From NCBI RefSeq assembly GCF_023856365.1, contig NC_064549.1, positions 5,721,608 through 5,785,607 on the forward strand: 64,000 nucleotides of DNA. The letters run 5' to 3'. Below, in pieces: positions 60,201 through 64,000 of the stretch. The notes below the pieces were generated by a model. That model was not told where the DNA came from, did not search any database, and saw only the letters and a program-made list of their open reading frames with translations. The DNA is from Brienomyrus brachyistius. Lineage: Eukaryota; Chordata; Actinopteri; Osteoglossiformes; Mormyridae. Positions within the stretch are counted from its first letter, which is position 1. Each line of letters starts with the position of its first letter. The translations under genes were made by a program, and so were the position numbers.

Positions 60201-60837
60201 ATTAGTTAATAAGTTATAAAATCTGCTGTACTGTGCTCACACTGAGTACAATCTCTTCCCCACCGTTTCTTTCAGTAGTTGCAATAAAAATTGTTATGAA
60301 TCATTACTTTGAACAAACTAAACACAAGGCCTCTTCAAATATGTGCATTATCAGCCACGTGGTGTCCTCAGTTCAGCGTCTGTCTGCGCCCACACAGGAC
60401 CTAACGGTCCAGAACTGAGGGCGCAAAACAGGTCTGTCTGTCTTTTTATCAAATTTGTTCTGTTGCAAAACAAGACTCCACTGCTTTCATCCACCACATA
60501 TTTTGGGAGAAGATGCAGCCCCCGAGAGTGTGTGGTTTCATGCTGTGGTCACAGGAGCGGCCCAACACCTGGCCCAGGTGGGCCAGATGGTCCCGGAAAT
60601 CTGGTGTTACTGTATGTCTGGCAGGTTGGGGAAAACACATCATACAGATAAATCAATAAAAAGGCATGAAAGATGCCCTCATGTTACACGCTGTACGAAG
60701 CTGCGTTGAGGCTGAGGCTGAGGTGACCCACAACTGTACTCATGTCTTCCTCATCTCTCACAGTCAAGCCTCCGCCAGTCTGGCAGAAGTTAGCATGTTT
60801 GCCAGAACTCCAGAAGTCCATAGTTGAAGCTTCACGT
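57256..60837. other. Non-coding stretch, no gene seen
   Basis: Includes a 13-bp C run at 59330-59342, GT/GA tracts at 59830-59863 and a TA tract at 60119-60133. The 176-codon plus frame at 59235-59765 is the longest non-repeat frame on the plus strand; it runs through the poly-C tract, has no domain and no homologue I recognise. Confidence 0.5.
59830..59863. repeat. (GT)n followed by (GA)n
   Basis: GT tract 59830-59844, then AGAGAGAAAGAGAGAGAGA. Confidence 0.95.
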
Positions 60838-61640
60838 TCCTTTATTGTCATCAGCAGCTGTGAGACATAGTGAGACGAGACGACGTTTCTCCATGGACTG
60901 TGATGCAACATACAATAAAATATAACAAGATACAATGTGCACAAGGACAAAACAACACTAAACAGTGCATTGATATTTGACACGGGACTTTCTGTATGCG
61001 TGTTTTAAATATAATCAGCATAACGAACAGCATGTTCAGCATCAATTACTGCACAAAAGGAAATTCTAGCAGCTTTTGTTGTGTGTTACAGGTAAAGTGC
61101 AAATGCCATAGAGACCATAATGGGATTATTGGGAGCCATTCAGTGAGGTAGTGTGCTAGAATGGCATTTGGCTAGGCAGAGATTTTAACATGAATTTGCA
61201 TTAAGAAATCTGATGACTTGTGGTATGAAGCTTTTACACAGTCTGGCTGAAGCAGCACACATGCTTCGATGCCATTTACGCAGTCTGGCTGAAGCAGCAC
61301 ACATGCTTCGATGCCATTTACGCAGTCTGGCTGAAGCAGCACACATGCTTCGATGCCATTTACGCAGTCTGGCTGAAGCAGCACACATGCTTCGATGCCA
61401 TTTACGCAGTCTGGCTGAAGCAGCACACATGCTTCGATGCCATTTACGCAGTCTGGCTGAAGCAGCACACATGCTTCGATGCCATTTACGCAGTCTGGCT
61501 GAAGCAGCACACATGCTTCGATGCCATTTACCAGATGGCAGAAGATAAAAAAAGTCCATGTAGTTCAGGCCTTGGTCCTCCACGATGTTAGCGGCTCTGC
61601 GAAAGCTGTGATTGTGGTTGGTGGCCCTCAGGGGGGCATC
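60838..61640. repeat. Dispersed repeat (TTTATTGTCAT type)
   Basis: Starts TTTATTGTCATCAGCAGC, continues CAAGATACAATGTGCACAAG, and after the tandem block reads ACCAGATGGCAGAAGATAAA and ACGATGTTAGCGGCTCTGCG. From general familiarity with fish genomes these pieces, in this order, belong to a common interspersed repeat of unclear class. The body is diverged. Exact ends were not determined. Confidence 0.5.
61238..61531. repeat. 42-bp tandem repeat, 7 units
   Basis: Seven head-to-tail units GCAGTCTGGCTGAAGCAGCA, CACATGCTTCGATGCCATTT, AC. All are identical by eye except the first base of the first unit. The period is a multiple of three, so three frames stay open (14-residue repeats) and give 110-190 codon frames that are not genes. 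The unit is a segment of the surrounding dispersed repeat. Confidence 0.97.
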
Positions 61641-62729
61641 TAATGGCCAGTATATCAAGGAAAGTCCAGCCGTCACCAAAGCATGACATTGTCCCATTAA
61701 TCTTGGGAAGGGTGACAAACTCAGAGAACATTCAGCGACATCAGTTGACGTAGTCATGGGCGCTATGGGATTTTCACGTCACGTCTTGTGCTTCGACTTG
61801 CACGCTTGTGCATCGCAACGACTCAAGGTCGACGTACTTCAGGAGTCGGCGACTTTTAAGGAGCCGATTTTGCCTAAGTGCACCCTGCCATTTCCGGCGT
61901 CGCTCCCCTAGCCTGTATGGCGAAATAATTCCCTCCCCTCTGGAAGCTGCGCCTTTTAGTCCTTTTAAAAATAATTTCAGTCGAAGTCAGCAGCCCATTA
62001 TTTTTTCATTTGAAGTGGCAGCTTCGGCAGAGGGAAGCAGATTTTGATTAAAATATAATGGATTTATCCGGGCTAAAATGTCATGTGTGCATGGAGTAGA
62101 TTGAAAGATAACACAAAAACAATGCAAATGAAGGCATGTTGAAGAGGCTTTGGAAAGACAGCGTGGCTTGGTGAGTGATGCACTGGGCCGCGGATCAGAG
62201 GCGCTGCCTGGGGGTAGGTAGACAGCTCTCCCTTTCAGCCTCATCCTCTCCGTAAATCTGCAGCGGAAGCAATGCTTCAGCCAGCCTGGTAGCTGGCATT
62301 GTTTGCATCCTCTGATCTTCCTGGTGGAGAGCGGTAATGTCACAAGTGTAGGGGGTGTAGCGTGGGGTGATGGAGCACACCCAGAATGCATGACATACAC
62401 AGGAGGAGAGCCCAGCCTGCAACCACCGCCCCACAAATCAGTTACACGAATCCCGTAGCGGTGGGTGCGATTTGAGGGATTAGTGTGAAGCAGGCGGTTT
62501 CGAGGTCCGCGCCATGCAAAGGGCTCCATTCACACGTACGCAGGAGTCCTGCAGAAAATGCAAAAAGCAGCGTGGTGCAGCCCGCGGTGGCCGTCTACAG
62601 CCCCAGAAGACCTTCTCGGTGCTTCACCACCCTGCTCCTGCCTGTGGCACTTTGCATCACATCCTACATTGTTTGCGCATGGCGAATTGTTTTAGCTTCG
62701 ATTCATTTCAAGAAGGTATCGCAAATTCA
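61641..62729. other. Non-coding stretch, no gene seen
   Basis: More GC-balanced unique DNA. The 180-codon minus frame at 61987-62529 is overlapped by frames in other phases and shows no domain. Confidence 0.5.
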
Positions 62730-62993
62730 CTTCTAACTAGTTAGAATGCAAAATTTTTCCTATTTTAGCTCGTAAGATTCAGAACGTTTTTCACATTAAT
62801 TTTTTGCCAGGGCTGGATTTTGTACTAATTACATCATGTTACAAATGATATCAGAAATCTTCAATGTCAATAATATTCATTTTAACTAAAGTCAAATTTC
62901 TGATCTCAGAAGTAAGCATTATGACTAGTTACAATTCAGTCTTTTTATATCAAGAATTCACATTCAAATGAGTTAGATTTCAATGTATGATAT
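62730..62993. repeat. Degenerate GATATC-palindrome repeat, second patch
   Basis: TTCTAACTAGTTAGAATGCA, AATGATATCAGAAATCTTCA, TTTCTGATCTCAGAAGTAAG, GACTAGTTACAATTCAG and TATATCAAGAATTCACATTC. Same theme as the patch near 56485-57255. Confidence 0.62.
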
Positions 62994-64000
62994 CCCCTAA
63001 GATGGCTTGTCATGTTCCTATCGTTGAAGTGCCTGTTAGAAAGCTGCTCGTTAACGAGAAGGCCGGGCTGTTTCCAGATTCCTTTCCGAAACACGGCTGC
63101 GGAGCGTGCCGCACATCCATCTTCCGAGAAACGTCATATCTCTACTGAAATGGAGTCCGTCCTGCAGCGGCAAGCAGTGTGAGGGTCATCCGAGGGTGCA
63201 GGTCCACCAGAAGCAGCCAGCCTGGAATCGAACCCCGTAATAAATCACGGGGAGCTGACTGCAGGCTGGAGTGACCTTTGGTCTGTAGCAGGAAAACAAT
63301 TTGGAAACAAGGGAGCTTGTGATGAGCCCATCTACAGAGAGGGGCTTTCATTAAACCACACGAAAAAAGTCCCACGTTTTATGGGCACTGTGCAAGCTTG
63401 CGGGCTTTCGGATCCAGCTGTGTGCGCCCCTCCGCCTGCAGTGACTGATGCTCTGCAGGCTTTGGATTAACCTGCGCTAGTGGTCACAACTGTGGGAACA
63501 CCCAGCATTTCTGACATTATGCTTTAAAAATTACTGCGGGGATACTGGCGGTAATGTTTACGAAGAAAGAATGGGCTCCCTCTCTCCGTTCCGTCTTTTA
63601 TCTATATTTTTAAGTTCCGGTCGCTTCTTTGGCTCATTCAGGCTTCCTTTCCTAGTTCCTTTTAGCATCTCCCTAACTAGCTTTCAGATGTGCTTCAGAG
63701 CCTTATGCATTTGCGTACATCTCCTTTGTCAGAAACCAGGGTCTAATGCATTTCTGATGTTCACCTGTCCTTCATACTCTGTTTTTAAGTATTTTTGTAC
63801 TCCATTCATGAAAAGCTTTTCTTGAAAAATCTTAGGAGTGACATCAGCCTGGACTCCCCTTGCTGATTCCGTTTCTTATACGCGGCCTCTGTTAGTGATG
63901 GCATTCCTGCGTGACCTTCACGGATCCCATGTGACTCATCACATGCAGAGCAGTATCACCCCCCCCCCCCCTTGGACAATGTTGGCTTATTCCGCCTGCT
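62994..64000. other. Non-coding stretch, no gene seen
   Basis: Unique-looking DNA ending with a 13-bp C run at 63959-63971. Frames are at most 84 codons. Nothing else could be supported before the window ends. Confidence 0.5.

Noticed and set aside
61238..61531. CRISPR-like array
   Set aside because: Units are directly adjacent and identical with no variable spacers, and the genome is a vertebrate.
61185..61757. 190-codon minus-strand frame and similar plus-strand frames
   Set aside because: They exist only because the 42-bp unit is a multiple of three and lacks stops; the flanking parts lie in a dispersed repeat.
61987..62529. 180-codon minus-strand frame as a gene
   Set aside because: No domain or familiar motif, several overlapping frames on both strands, and unremarkable composition.
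1..64000. Known microRNA, tRNA, snRNA or rRNA genes
   Set aside because: I looked for familiar mature sequences and A/B-box tRNA cores. The only tRNA-like cores belong to SINEs, and no familiar small-RNA sequence was found.

Overview
This window looks like gene-poor nuclear DNA from a ray-finned (teleost-like) fish. No open frame longer than about 180 codons exists outside repeats, and none of the frames resembles a protein I recognise. The organism call rests on the repeats: tRNA-derived SINEs with B-box-like motifs, a Tc1-like DNA-transposon remnant, fold-back MITEs, an LTR retrotransposon with a related solo LTR, GATATC-palindrome repeat DNA and many CA, GT and poly-C tracts. This mix is typical of fish genomes, but I cannot name the species, and I did not identify a neighbouring gene. 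I saw no rRNA, tRNA or spliceosomal RNA gene, no CRISPR array, and no sign of bacterial DNA.

Layout. 1-13.4 kb is mostly unique AT-rich DNA with microsatellites and a 62-bp tandem duplication. 13,390-15,913 is a 48-bp minisatellite of 52.6 units with a near-perfect 720-bp higher-order duplication; because 48 is a multiple of 3, it produces 800-codon open frames on both strands. 18,578-21,115 is a complete minus-strand LTR element (two LTRs of 277 and 285 bp, polypurine tract, probable 5-bp target duplication). Its interior carries one broken, proline-rich reading frame and no recognisable pol. 21.8-24.9 kb holds SINE pieces and a fold-back MITE. 26.9-27.3 kb may be another solo LTR, and 28.4-28.6 kb is a different fold-back repeat. 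33.9-34.4 kb is an internally deleted Tc1-like element interrupted by a SINE. 37.9 kb is a GT/TA/CA palindrome. 38.9-39.8 kb has another MITE and a SINE. 40-56 kb is largely unique. 56,485-57,255 is degenerate GATATC-rich repeat DNA split by a solo LTR with a perfect target duplication. 60.8-61.6 kb is a dispersed repeat inside which a 42-bp segment has expanded to seven copies. 62.7-63.0 kb is a second GATATC-rich patch.

Between the repeats there are several stretches of 100-500 bp rich in homeodomain, octamer and similar AT-core motifs, without repeats. They read like candidate conserved non-coding (enhancer) elements of a regulatory gene desert or a large intron. This is inference only; alignment to other fish would decide it. 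The most notable items are the minisatellite's nested higher-order structure, the LTR element that lacks pol but carries a nearly full-length proline-rich frame, its related solo LTR, and the 42-bp expansion inside a dispersed repeat.
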